Shown here one piece after another: positions 1-12,300 of a stretch of DNA of 64,000 nt (position 1 is its first letter; every line of letters starts with the position of its first letter). A program made the translations under genes and the position numbers. The stretch spans positions 22,100,001-22,164,000 of the forward strand of contig NC_092671.1 of assembly GCF_964355755.1 (NCBI RefSeq). Direction: 5' to 3'. This stretch comes from Antedon mediterranea. Its lineage: Eukaryota; Echinodermata; Crinoidea; Comatulida; Antedonidae. The notes below the pieces were generated by a model. The model had not been told where the DNA came from. It did no database searches and worked only from the letters and a program-made list of their open reading frames with translations.

Positions 1-589
1 GTGATTTTCGAAAAAACTTGGTTACACAAAAACATCAAAGTGGATAAAATCACATTATAAACCGTTTTAGACCATTTTGAGCATTTCGATAACACATTTC
101 ACAAAAAAACATCAAAGAGCACAAAATAGCTTAATATCGTATTTAAAAACGTTTTAAACCATTTTGAGCATTTCGACAAAACTTTTTCACACAAAACACC
201 AATGTGTACAGAATAGCTTCAAATCGCATTTGGAGACGTTTTAGACCATTTTGTGATTTTCGAAAAAACTTGTTAATATAAAAACACCAAAGTACTTAGA
301 ATAGCTTCAAATCGCATTTGGAGACGTTTTAGACCATTTTGTGATTTTCGAAAAAACTTGTTATCATAAAAACACCAAAGTTCTTAAAATAGCTTCAAAT
401 CGCATTTGGAGACGTTTAAGACCATTTTGTGATTTTCGAAAAAACTTGTTAACACAAAAACACCAAAGTGTTTAGAAAAGCTTCAAATCGCATTTGGAGA
501 CGTTTTAGACCATTTTGGGATTTTCGAAAAAACTTGTTAACATAAAAACACCAAAGTGCTTAGAATAGCTTCAAATCGCATTTGGAGAC

Positions 590-677
590 GTTTTAGACCA
601 TTTTGTAATTTTCAAAAAAACTTGTTAACATAAAAACACCAAAGTTCTTAGAATAGCTTCAAATCGCATTTGAAGAC
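590..677 (+). repeat. Representative class A satellite monomer (88 bp)
   Basis: The commonest monomer. Counted from GTTTTAGACC it runs through ATTTTGTGATTTTCGAAAA, CTTGTTAACATAAAAACACC, a short variable word (here TTCTTAG) and ATAGCTTCAAATCGCATTTG to the next core. Runs of class A repeat at exactly 88 bp (word starts at 301, 389, 477, 565, 653). The palindrome GTTAAC is present in most copies and holds the TTAA used by the transposon at 43,991. Confidence 0.95.
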
Positions 678-755
678 GTTTTAGACCATTTTGTGCATTT
701 CGATGAAACTTGGTTGCACAAAAACATCAAAGTGCTTAAAATCACATTATAAACC
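678..755 (+). repeat. Representative class B satellite monomer (78 bp)
   Basis: A shorter relative of class A. After the shared core it reads TGCATTTCGATGAAACTTGG, then TTGCACAAAAACATCAAAG and AATCACATTATAAACCG. It is usually followed by classes C and D, so B-C-D is a recurring trimer of about 251 bp. Many later copies read GGTTACGC or GGTTACAC in place of GGTTGCAC. Confidence 0.93.
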
Positions 756-841
756 GTTTTAGACCATTTGAGCATTTCGATAACACTTTTCACACAAAAA
801 CATCAAAGAGCACAATATAGATTAATATCCTATTTAAAAAC
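756..841 (+). repeat. Representative class C satellite monomer (86 bp)
   Basis: Marked by GAGCATTTCGATAACAC, TTTTCACACAAAAACATC, AAAGAGCACAATATAG and TTAATATC(C/G)TATTTAAAAA before the next CGTTTTAGACC. It lacks the CGCATTTGGAGACG block of class A, with TATTTAAAAACG in its place. It always sits between B and D or is fused with D. Confidence 0.93.
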
Positions 842-928
842 GTTTTAGACCATTTTGAGCATTTCGACAAAACTTTTTCACACAAAACACCAAAGTGCTT
901 AGAATACCTTCAAATCGCATTTGGAGAC
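842..928 (+). repeat. Representative class D satellite monomer (87 bp)
   Basis: Begins after the core with GAGCATTTCGACAAAAC, then TTTTTCACACAAAACACC, and ends like class A with CTTCAAATCGCATTTGGAG. It looks like a C-type head joined to an A-type tail, so it may be an old recombinant that was later amplified as a class. Confidence 0.92.
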
Positions 929-1446
929 GTTTTAGACCATTTTGTGATTTTCGAAAAAACTTGTTAACATAAAAACATCAAAGTTTACAGAATAGCTTCA
1001 AATCGCATTTGGAGACGTTTTAGACAATTTTGTGATTTTCGAAAAAACTTGTTAACATAAAAACACCAAAGTGCTTAGAATAGCTTCAAATCGCATTGGG
1101 AGACGTTTTAGACCATTTTGTGATTTTGGAAAAAACTTGTTAACATAAAAACATCAAAGTGTACAGAATAGCTTCAAATCGCATTTGGAGACGTTTTAGA
1201 CCATTTTGTGATTTTCGAAAAAACTTGTTAACATAAAAACACCAAAGTACTTAGAATAGCTTCAAATCGCATTTGGAGAAGTTTTAGACCATTTTGTGAT
1301 TTTCGAAAAAACTTGTTAACATAAAAACACCAAAGTGATTAGAATAGCTTCAAATCGCATTTGGAGACGTTTTAGACCATTTTGTGCATTTCGATGAAAC
1401 TTGGTTACGCAAAAACATCAAAGTGCTTAAAATCACATTATAAACC

Positions 1447-1532
1447 GTTTTAGACCATTTTGAGCATATCGATAAAACTTTTTACACAAAACACCAAAGT
1501 GCTTAGAATAGCTTCAAATCGCATTTGGAGAC
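1447..1532 (+). repeat. Chimeric C/D satellite monomer (86 bp)
   Basis: The head is class C (GAGCATATCGAT) and the rest is class D (AAAACTTTTTACACAAAAC and onward), so a B-C-D trimer is shortened to B-C/D. The same join, including ATATCGAT and TTTTTACACAAAAC, recurs near 1,625, 1,965, 6,705, 8,440, 10,765 and 15,590 and further right. It therefore arose once and was spread by amplification. Confidence 0.8.
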
Positions 1533-4500
1533 GTTTTAGACCATTTTGTGATTTTCGATGAAACTTGGTTACGCAAAAACATCAAAGTGCTTAAAATCAC
1601 ATTATAAACCGTTTTAGACCATTTTGAGCATATCGATAAAACTTTTTACACAAAACACCAAAGTGCTTAGAATAGCTTCAAATCGCATTTGGAGACGTTT
1701 TAGACCATTTTGTGATTTTCGAAAAAACTTGTTAACATAAAAACACCAAAGTACTTAGAATAGCTTCAAATCGCATTTGGAGAAGTTTTAGACCATTTTG
1801 TGATTTTCGAAAAAACTTGTTAACATAAAAACACCAAAGTGATTAGAATAGCTTCAAATCGCATTTGGAGACGTTTTAGACCATTTTGTGCATTTCGATG
1901 AAACTTGGTTACGCAAAAACATCAAAGTGCTTAAAATCACATTATAAACCGTTTTAGACCATTTTGAGCATATCGATAAAACTTTTTACACAAAACACCA
2001 AAGTGCTTAGAATAGCTTCAAATCGCATTTGGAGACGTTTTAGACCATTTTGTGATTTTCGAAAAAAACTTTTTAACATAAAAACACCAAACTGCTAAGA
2101 ATAGCTTCAAATCGCATATGGAGACAATTTAGACCATTTTGTGATTTTCGAAAAAACTTGTTAACATAAAAACACCAAAGTGCTTAGAATACCTTCAAAT
2201 CGCATTTGGAGACGTTTAGACCATTTTGTGATTTTCGAAAAAACTTGTTAACATAAAAACATCAAAGTGCTAAGAATAGCTTCCAATCGCATTTGGAGAC
2301 ATTTTAGACCATTTTGTGCATTTCGAAAAAACTTGGTTACGCAAAAACATCAAAGTGCTTAAAATCACATTATAAACCGTTTTAGACCATTTTGAGCATA
2401 TCGATAACACTTTTCACACAAAAACATCAAAGAGCACAATATAGCTTAATATCGTATTTAAAAACGTTTTAGACCATTTTGAGCATTTCGACAAAACTTT
2501 TTCACACAAAACACCAAAGTGCTTAGAATAGCTTCAAATCGCATTTGGAGACGTTTTAGACCATTTTGTGATTTTCGAAAAAACTTGTTAACATAAAAAC
2601 ATCAAAGGGCTAAGAATAGCTTCAAATCGCATTTGGAGACATTTTAGACCAATTAGTGATTTTCGAAAAAACTTGGTTACACAAAAACATCAAAGTGGTT
2701 AAAATCACATTATAAACCGTTTTAGACCATTTTGAGCATTTCGATAACACTTTTCACACAAAAACATCAAAGTGCTTAGAATAGCTTCAAATCGCATTTG
2801 GAGACGTTTTAGACCATTTTGTGATTTTCGAAAAAAACTTTTTAACATAAAAATACCAAACTGCTAAGAATAGCTTCAAATCGCATATGGAGACAATTTA
2901 GACCATTTTGTGATTTTCGAAAAAACTTGTTAACATAAAAACACCAAAGTGCTTAGAATACCTTCAAATCGCATTTGGAGACGTTTTAGACCATTTTGTG
3001 ATTTTCGAAAAAACTTGTTAACATAAAAACATCAAAGTGCTAAGAATAGCTTCAAATCGCATTTGGAGACATTTTAGACCAATTAGTGATTTTCGAAAAA
3101 ACTTGGTTACACAAAAACATCAAAGTGGTTAAAATCACATTATAAACCGTTTTAGACGATTTTGAGCATTTCGATAACACTTTTCACACAAAAACATCAA
3201 AGTGCTTAGAATAGCTTCAAATCGCATTTGGAGACGTTTTAGACCATTTTGTGATTTTCGAAAAAAACTTTTTAACATAAAAACACCAAACTGCTAAGAA
3301 TAGCTTCAAATCGCATATGGAGACAATTTAGACCATTTTGTGATTTTCGAAAAAACTTGTTAACATAAAAACACCAAAGTGCTTAGAATACCTTCAAATC
3401 GCATTTGGAGACGTTTTAGACCATTTTGTGATTTTCGAAAAAACTTGTTAACATAAAAACATCAAAGTGCTAAGAATAGCTTCCAATCGCATTTGGAGAC
3501 ATTTTAGACCAATTTGTGATTTTCGAAAAAACTTGGTTACACAAAAACATCAAAGTGCTTAAAATCACAATATAAAACCGTTTTAGACCATTTTGAGCAT
3601 TTCGATAACACTTTTCACACAAAAACACCAAAGTGCTTAAAATAGCTTCAAATCGCATTTGGAGACGTTTTAGACCATTTTGTGATTTTCGAAAAAAACT
3701 TTTTAACATAAAAACATCAAAGTGTACAGAATAGCTTCAAATCGCATTTGGAGACGTTTTAGACCATTTTGTGAATTTCGAAAAAACTTGTTAACATAAA
3801 AACACCAAAGTGCTTAGAATAGCTTCAAATCGCATTTGGAGACGTTTTAGACCATTTTGTAATTTTCAAAAAAACTTGTTAACATAAAAACACCAAAGTT
3901 CTTAGAATAGCTTCAAATCGCATTTGGAGACGTTTTAGACCATTTTGTGCATTTCGATGAAACTTGGTTACACAAAAACATAAAAGTGCTTAAAATCACA
4001 TTATAAACCGTTTTAGACCATTTGAGCATTTCGATAACACTTTTCACACAAAAACATCAAAGAGCACAATATAGCTTAATATCCTATTTAAAAACGTTTT
4101 AGACCATTTTGAGCATTTCAACAAAACTTTTTCACACAAAACACTAAAGTGCTTAGAATACCTTCAAATCGCATTTGGAGACGTTTTAGACCATTTTGTG
4201 ATTTTCGAAAAAACTTGTTAACATAAAAACATCAAAGTTTACAGAATAGCTTCAAATCGCATTTGGAGACGTTTTAGACAATTTTGTGATTTTCGAAAAA
4301 ACTTGTTAACATAAAAACACCAAAGTGCTTAGAATAGCTTCAAATCGCATTGGGAGACGTTTTAGGCCATTTTGTGATTTTCGAAAAAACTTGTTAACAT
4401 AAAAACACCAAAATGTTTAGAATAGCTTCAAATCGCATTTGGAGACGTTTTAGACCATTTTGTGATTTTCGAAAAAACTTGTTAACACAAAAACACCAAA

Positions 4501-5574
4501 GTGATTAGAATAGCTTCAAATCGCATTTGGAGACGTTTTAGACCATTTTGTGATTTTCGAAAAAACTTGTTAACATAAAAACACCAAAGTGATTAGAATA
4601 GCTTCAAATCGCATTTGGAGACGTTTTAGACCATTTTGTGCATTTCGATGAAACTTGGTTACGCAAAAACATCAAAGTGCTTAAAATCACATTATAAACC
4701 GTTTTAGACCATTTTGAGCATATCGATAACAGTTTTCACACAAAAACATCAAAGAGCACAATATAGCTTAATATCGTATTTAAAAACGTTTTAGACCATT
4801 TTGAGCATTTCGACAAAACTTTTTCACACAAAACACCAAAGTGCTTAGAATAGCTTCAAATCGCTTTTGGAGACGTTTTAGACCATTTTGTGATTTTCGA
4901 AAAAACTTGTTAACATAAAAACATCAGAGTGCTAAGAATAGCTTCAAATCGCATTTGGAGACATTTTAGACCAATTAGTGATTTTCGAAAAAACTTGGTT
5001 ACACAAAAACATCAAAGTGGTTAAAATCACATTATAAACCGTTTTAGACCATTTTGAGCATTTCGATAACACTTTTCACACAAAAACATCAAAGTGCTTA
5101 GAATAGCTTCAAATCGCATTTGGAGACGTTTTAGACCATTTTGTGATTTTCGAAAAAAACTTTTTAACATAAAAACACCAAACTGCTAAGAATAGCTTCA
5201 AATCGCAAATGGAAAAAAAATTAAGACCATTTTGTGATTTTCGATGAAACTTGGTTACACAAAAACATCAAAGTGCTTAAAATCACATTATAAACCGTTT
5301 TAGACCATTTGAGCATTTCGATAACACTTTTCACACAAAAACATCAAAGAGCACAATATAGCTTAATATCCTATTTAAAAACGTTTTAGACCATTTTGAG
5401 CATTTCGACAAAACTTTTTCACACAAAACACCAAAGTGCAAAGTGCTTAGAATAGCTTCAAATCGCATTGGGAGACGTTTTAGACCATTTTGTGATTTTC
5501 GAAAAAACTTGTTAACATAAAAACATCAAAGTGTACAGAATAGCTTCAAATCGCATTTGGAGACGTTTTAGACC

Positions 5575-6869
5575 ATTTTGTGATTTTCGAAAAAACTTGT
5601 TAACACAAAAACACCAAAGTGTTTAGAAAAGCTTCAAATCGCATTTGGAGACGTTTTAGACCATTTTGGGATTTTCGAAAAAACTTGTTAACATAAAAAC
5701 ACCAAAGTGCTTAGAATAGCTTCAAATCGCATTTGGAGACGTTTTAGACCATTTTGTAATTTTCAAAAAAACTTGTTAACATAAAAACACCAAAGTTCTT
5801 AGAATAGCTTCAAATCGCATTTGGAGACGTTTTAGACCATTTTGTGCATTTCGATGAAACTTGGTTACACAAAAACATCAAAGTGCTTAAAATCACATTA
5901 TAAACCGTTTTAGACCATTTGAGCATTTCGATAACACTTTTCACAAAAAAACATCAAAGAGCACAATATAGATTAATATCCTATTTAAAAACGTTTTAGA
6001 CCATTTTGAGCATTTCGACAAAACTTTTTCACACAAAACACCAAAGTGCTTAGAATACCTTCAAATCGCATTTGGAGACGTTTTAGACCATTTTGTGATT
6101 TTCGAAAAAACTTGTTAACATAAAAACATCAAAGTTTACAGAATAGCTTCAAATCGCATTTGGAGACGTTTTAGACAATTTTGTGATTTTCGAAAAAACT
6201 TGTTAACATAAAAACACCAAAGTGCTTAGAATAGCTTCAAATCGCAATGGGAGACGTTTTAGACCATTTTGTGATTTTCGAAAAAACTTGTTAACATAAA
6301 AACATCAAAGTTTACAGAATAGCTTCAAATCGCATTTGGAGACGTTTTAGACCATTTTGTGATTTTCGAAAAAACTTGTTAACATAAAAACACCAAAGTG
6401 CTTAGAATAGCTTCAAATCGCATTTGGAGACGTTTTAAACCATTTTGTGTTTTTCGAAAAAACTTGTTAACATAAAAACACCAAAATGTTTAGAATAGCT
6501 TCAAATCGCATTTGGAGACGTTTTAGACCATTTTGTGATTTTCGAAAAAACTTGTTAACATAAAAACACCAAAGTGATTAGAATAGCTTCAAATCGCATT
6601 TGGAGACGTTTTAGACCATTTTGTGCATTTCGATGAAACTTGGTTACGCAAAAACATCAAAGTGCTTAAAATCACATTATAAACCGTTTTAGACCATTTT
6701 GAGCATATCGATAAAACTTTTTACACAAAACACCAAAGTGCTTAGAATAGCTTCAAATCGCATTTGGAAACGTTTTAGAACATTTTGTGATTTTCGAAAA
6801 AACTTGTTAACATAAAAACATCAAAGAGCACAAAATAGCTTAATATCGTATTTGGAAACGTTTTAGAAC
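5575..6869 (+). repeat. 1,295 bp internal duplication, first copy
   Basis: Landmarks GTTTAGAAAAG (5,621 and 6,916) and TAGAATACCT (6,051 and 7,346) are both offset by 1,295 bp. The block begins in the class A run carrying CTTGTTAACAC and ends after the CGTATTTGGAAACG variant. Edges are approximate, because monomers are too alike to place a breakpoint exactly. Confidence 0.75.
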
Positions 6870-8605
6870 ATTTTGTGATTTTCGAAAAAACTTGTTAACA
6901 CAAAAACACCAAAGTGTTTAGAAAAGCTTCAAATCGCATTTGGAGACGTTTTAGACCATTTTGGGATTTTCGAAAAAACTTGTTAACATAAAAACACCAA
7001 AGTGCTTAGAATAGCTTCAAATCGCATTTGGAGACGTTTTAGACCATTTTGTAATTTTCAAAAAAACTTGTTAACATAAAAACACCAAAGTTCTTAGAAT
7101 AGCTTCAAATCGCATTTGGAGACGTTTTAGACCATTTTGTGCATTTCGATGAAACTTGGTTACACAAAAACATCAAAGTGCTTAAAATCACATTATAAAC
7201 CGTTTTAGACCATTTGAGCATTTCGATAACACTTTTCACAAAAAAACATCAAAGAGCACAATATAGATTAATATCCTATTTAAAAACGTTTTAGACCATT
7301 TTGAGCATTTCGACAAAACTTTTTCACACAAAACACCAAAGTGCTTAGAATACCTTCAAATCGCATTTGGAGACGTTTTAGACCATTTTGTGATTTTCGA
7401 AAAAACTTGTTAACATAAAAACATCAAAGTTTACAGAATAGCTTCAAATCGCATTTGGAGACGTTTTAGACAATTTTGTGATTTTCGAAAAAACTTGTTA
7501 ACATAAAAACACCAAAGTGCTTAGAATAGCTTCAAATCGCATTGGGAGACGTTTTAGACCATTTTGTGATTTTCGAAAAAACTTGTTAACATAAAAACAT
7601 CAAAGTTTACAGAATAGCTTCAAATCGCATTTGGAGACGTTTTAGACCATTTTGTGATTTTCGAAAAAACTTGTTAACATAAAAACACCAAAGTGCTTAG
7701 AATAGCTTCAAATCGCATTTGGAGACGTTTTAAACCATTTTGTGTTTTTCGAAAAAACTTGTTAACATAAAAACACCAAAATGTTTAGAATAGCTTCAAA
7801 TCGCATTTGGAGACGTTTTAGACCATTTTGTGATTTTCGAAAAAACTTGTTAACATAAAAACATCAAAGTTTACAGAATAGCTTCAAATCGCATTTGGAG
7901 ACGTTTTAGACAATTTTGTGATTTTCGAAAAAACTTGTTAACATAAAAACACCAAAGTGCTTAGAATAGCTTCAAATCGCATTGGGAGACGTTTTAGACC
8001 ATTTTGTGATTTTCGAAAAAACTTGTTAACATAAAAACATCAAAGTTTACAGAATAGCTTCAAATCGCATTTGGAGACGTTTTAGACCATTTTGTGATTT
8101 TCGAAAAAACTTGTTAACATAAAAACACCAAAGTGCTTAGAATAGCTTCAAATCGCATTTGGAGACGTTTTAAACCATTTTGTGTTTTTCGAAAAAACTT
8201 GTTAACATAAAAACACCAAAATGTTTAGAATAGCTTCAAATCGCATTTGGAGACGTTTTAGACCATTTTGTGATTTTCGAAAAAACTTGTTAACATAAAA
8301 ACACCAAAGTGATTAGAATAGCTTCAAATCGCATTTGGAGACGTTTTAGACCATTTTGTGCATTTCGATGAAACTTGGTTACGCAAAAACATCAAAGTGC
8401 TTAAAATCACATTATAAACCGTTTTAGACCATTTTGAGCATATTGATAAAACTTTTTACACAAAACACCAAAGTGCTTAGAATAGCTTCAAATCGCATTT
8501 GGAAACGTTTTAGAACATTTTGTGATTTTCGAAAAAACTTGTTAACATAAAAACATCAAAGAGCACAAAATAGCTTAATATCGTATTTGGAAACGTTTTA
8601 GAACA
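6870..8605 (+). repeat. 1,295 bp internal duplication, second copy, with nested 440 bp expansion
   Basis: Matches the preceding block at offset 1,295 until about 7,860. It then carries one additional 440 bp stretch, and resumes the match at a total offset of about 1,735. This is the part of super-repeat 1 that has no counterpart in copy 2. Confidence 0.72.
7421..8300 (+). repeat. Five-monomer tandem duplication (2 x 440 bp)
   Basis: ACATCAAAGTTTACAG at 7,421 returns at 7,861, exactly five 88 bp monomers later, with the same five variable words in the same order (TTTACAG, GCTTAG, TTTACAG, GCTTAG, ATGTTTAG). The rare TGTGTTTTTCG and CGCATTGGGAG variants are also shared. The two halves look identical by eye, so the duplication is young or an assembly effect. 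Confidence 0.82.
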
Positions 8606-9303
8606 TTTTGTGATTTTCGAAAAAACTTGTTAACATAAAACACCAAAGTGTACAGAATAGCTTCAAATCGCATTTGGAGACATTTTAGACCAATTTGTGA
8701 TTTCCGAAAAAAACTTGTTAACATAAAAACACCAAAGTGCTAAGAATAGCTTCAAATCGCATTTGGAGACATTTTAGACCAATTTGTGATTTTCGAAAAA
8801 ACTTGGTTACACAAAAACATCAAAGTGCTTAAAATCACATTATAAAACCGTTTTAGACCATTTTGAGCATTTCGATAACACTTTTCACACAAAAACATCA
8901 AAGAGCATAAAATAGGTTAATATCGTATTTAAAAACGTTTTAGACCATTTTGAGCATTTCGACAAAACTTTTTCACACAAAACACCAAAGTGTACAGAAT
9001 AGCTTAATATCGTATTTAAAAACGTTTTAGACCATTTTGTGATTTTCGAAAAAACTTGTTAACATAAAAACACCAAAGTGCTTAGAATAGCTTCAAATCG
9101 CATTGGGAGACGTTTTAGACCATTTTGTGATTTTCGAAAAAACTTGTTAACATAAAAACATCAAAGTGTACAGAATAGCTTCAAATCGCATTTGGAGACG
9201 TTTTAGACCATTTTGTGATTTTCGAAAAAAACTTGTTAACATAAAAACACCAAAGTGCTTAGAATAGCTTCAAATCGCATTTGGAGACGTTTTAGACCAA
9301 TTT

Positions 9304-12300
9304 GTGATTTTCGAAAAAACTTGGTTACACAAAAACATCAAAGTGGATAAAATCACATTATAAACCGTTTTAGACCATTTTGAGAATTTCGATAACACAT
9401 TTCACAAAAAAACATCAAAGAGCACAAAATAGCTTAATATCGTATTTAAAAACGTTTTAAACCATTTTGAGCATTTCGACAAAACTTTTTCACACAAAAC
9501 ACCAATGTGTACAGAATAGCTTCAAATCGCATTTGGAGACGTTTTAGACCATTTTGTGATTTTCGAAAAAACTTGTTAATATAAAAACACCAAAGTACTT
9601 AGAATAGCTTCAAATCGCATTTGGAGACGTTTTAGACCATTTTGTGATTTTCGAAAAAACTTGTTATCATAAAAACACCAAAGTTCTTAAAATAGCTTCA
9701 AATGGCATTTGGAGACGTTTAAGACCATTTTGTGATTTTCGAAAAAACTTGTTAACACAAAAACACCAAAGTGTTTAGAAAAGCTTCAAATCGCATTTGG
9801 AGACGTTTTAGACCATTTTGGGATTTTCGAAAAAACTTGTTAACATAAAAACACCAAAGTGCTTAGAATAGCTTCAAATCGCATTTGGAGACGTTTTAGA
9901 CCATTTTGTAATTTTCAAAAAAACTTGTTAACATAAAAACACCAAAGTTCTTAGAATAGCTTCAAATCGCATTTGAAGACGTTTTAGACCATTTTGTGCA
10001 TTTCGATGAAACTTGGTTACACAAAAACATCAAAGTGCTTAAAATCACATTATAAACCGTTTTAGACCATTTGAGCATTTCGATAACACTTTTCACACAA
10101 AAACATCAAAGAGCACAATATAGATTAATATCCTATTTAAAAACGTTTTAGACCATTTTGAGCATTTCGACAAAACTTTTTCACACAAAACACCAAAGTG
10201 CTTAGAATACCTTCAAATCGCATTTGGATACGTTTTAGACCATTTTGTGATTTTCGAAAAAACTTGTTAACATAAAAACATCAAAGTTTACAGAATAGCT
10301 TCAAATCGCATTTGGAGACGTTTTAGACAATTTTGTGATTTTCGAAAAAACTTGTTAACATAAAAACACCAAAGTGCTTAGAATAGCTTCAAATCGCATT
10401 GGGAGACGTTTTAGACCATTTTGTGATTTTGGAAAAAACTTGTTAACATAAAAACATCAAAGTGTACAGAATAGCTTCAAATCGCATTTGGAGACGTTTT
10501 AGACCATTTTGTGATTTTCGAAAAAACTTGTTAACATAAAAACACCAAAGTACTTAGAATAGCTTCAAATCGCATTTGGAGAAGTTTTAGACCATTTTGT
10601 GATTTTCGAAAAAACTTGTTAACATAAAAACACCAAAGTGATTAGAATAGCTTCAAATCGCATTTGGAGACGTTTTAGACCATTTTGTGCATTTCGATGA
10701 AACTTGGTTACGCAAAAACATCAAAGTGCTTAAAATCACATTATAAACCGTTTTAGACCATTTTGAGCATATCGATAAAACTTTTTACACAAAACACCAA
10801 AGTGCTTAGAATAGCTTCAAATCGCATTTGGAGACGTTTTAGACCATTTTGTGATTTTCGATGAAACTTGGATACGCAAAAACATCAAAGTGCTTAAAAT
10901 CACATTATAAACCGTTTTAGACCATTTTGAGCATATCGATAAAACTTTTTACACAAAACACCAAAGTGCTTAGAATAGCTTCAAATCGCATTTGGAGACG
11001 TTTTAGACCATTTTGTGATTTTCGATGAAACTTGGTTACGCAAAAACATCAAAGTGCTTAAAATCACATTATAAACCGTTTTAGACCATTTTGAGCATAT
11101 CGATAAAACTTTTTACACAAAACACCAAAGTGCTTAGAATAGCTTCAAATCGCATTTGGAGACGTTTTAGACCATTTTGTGATTTTCGAAAAAACTTGTT
11201 AACATAAAAACACCAAAGTACTTAGAATAGCTTCAAATCGCATTTGGAGAAGTTTTAGACCATTTTGTGATTTTCGAAAAAACTTGTTAACATAAAAACA
11301 CCAAAGTGATTAGAATAGCTTCAAATCGCATTTGGAGACGTTTTAGACCATTTTGTGCATTTCGATGAAACTTGGTTACGCAAAAACATCAAAGTGCTTA
11401 AAATCACATTATAAACCGTTTTAGACCATTTTGAGCATATCGATAAAACTTTTTACACAAAACACCAAAGTGCTTAGAATAGCTTCAAATCGCATTTGGA
11501 GACGTTTTAGACCATTTTGTGATTTTCGAAAAAAACTTTTTAACATAAAAACACCAAACTGCTAAGAATAGCTTCAAATCGCATATGGAGACAATTTAGA
11601 CCATTTTGTGATTTTCGAAAAAACTTGTTAACATAAAAACACCAAAGTGCTTAGAATACCTTCAAATCGCATTTGGAGACGTTTTAGACCATTTTGTGAT
11701 TTTCGAAAAAACTTGTTAACATAAAAACATCAAAGTGCTAAGAATAGCTTCCAATCGCATTTGGAGACATTTTAGACCATTTTGTGCATTTCGATGAAAC
11801 TTGGTTACGCAAAAACATCAAAGTGCTTAAAATCACATTATAAACCGTTTTAGACCATTTTGAGCATATCGATAACACTTTTCACACAAAAACATCAAAG
11901 AGCACAATATAGCTTAATATCGTATTTAAAAACGTTTTAGACCATTTTGAGCATTTCGACAAAACTTTTTCACACAAAACACCAAAGTGCTTAGAATAGC
12001 TTCAAATCGCATTGGGAGACGTTTTAGACCATTTTGTGATTTTGGAAAAAACTTGTTAACATAAAAACATCAAAGTGTACAGAATAGCTTCAAATCGCAT
12101 TTGGAGACGTTTTAGACCATTTTGTGATTTTCGAAAAAACTTGTTAACATAAAAACAACAAAGTGCTTAGAATAGCTTCAAATCGCATTTGGAGACGTTT
12201 TAGACCATTTTGTGATTTTCGAAAAAACTTGTTAACATAAAAACACCAAAGTGCTTAGAATAGCTTCAAATCGCATTTGGAGACGTTTTAGACCAATTTG

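Larger units (their letters stand above)
1..9303 (+). repeat. Super-repeat copy 1 (about 9.3 kb)
   Basis: Defined by the return of a rare variant, ACACCAATGTGTACAG, at about 198, 9,501 and 16,646, and of the accompanying TTGTTATCAT variant near 360, 9,661 and 16,808. The first copy is 9,303 bp long. It contains extra internal duplications (see 5,575-8,605), which explain why it is longer than the next copy. The last part (for example the TTTCCGAAAA variant at 8,701) matches copy 2 at a constant offset of 7,145 bp. Confidence 0.85.
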
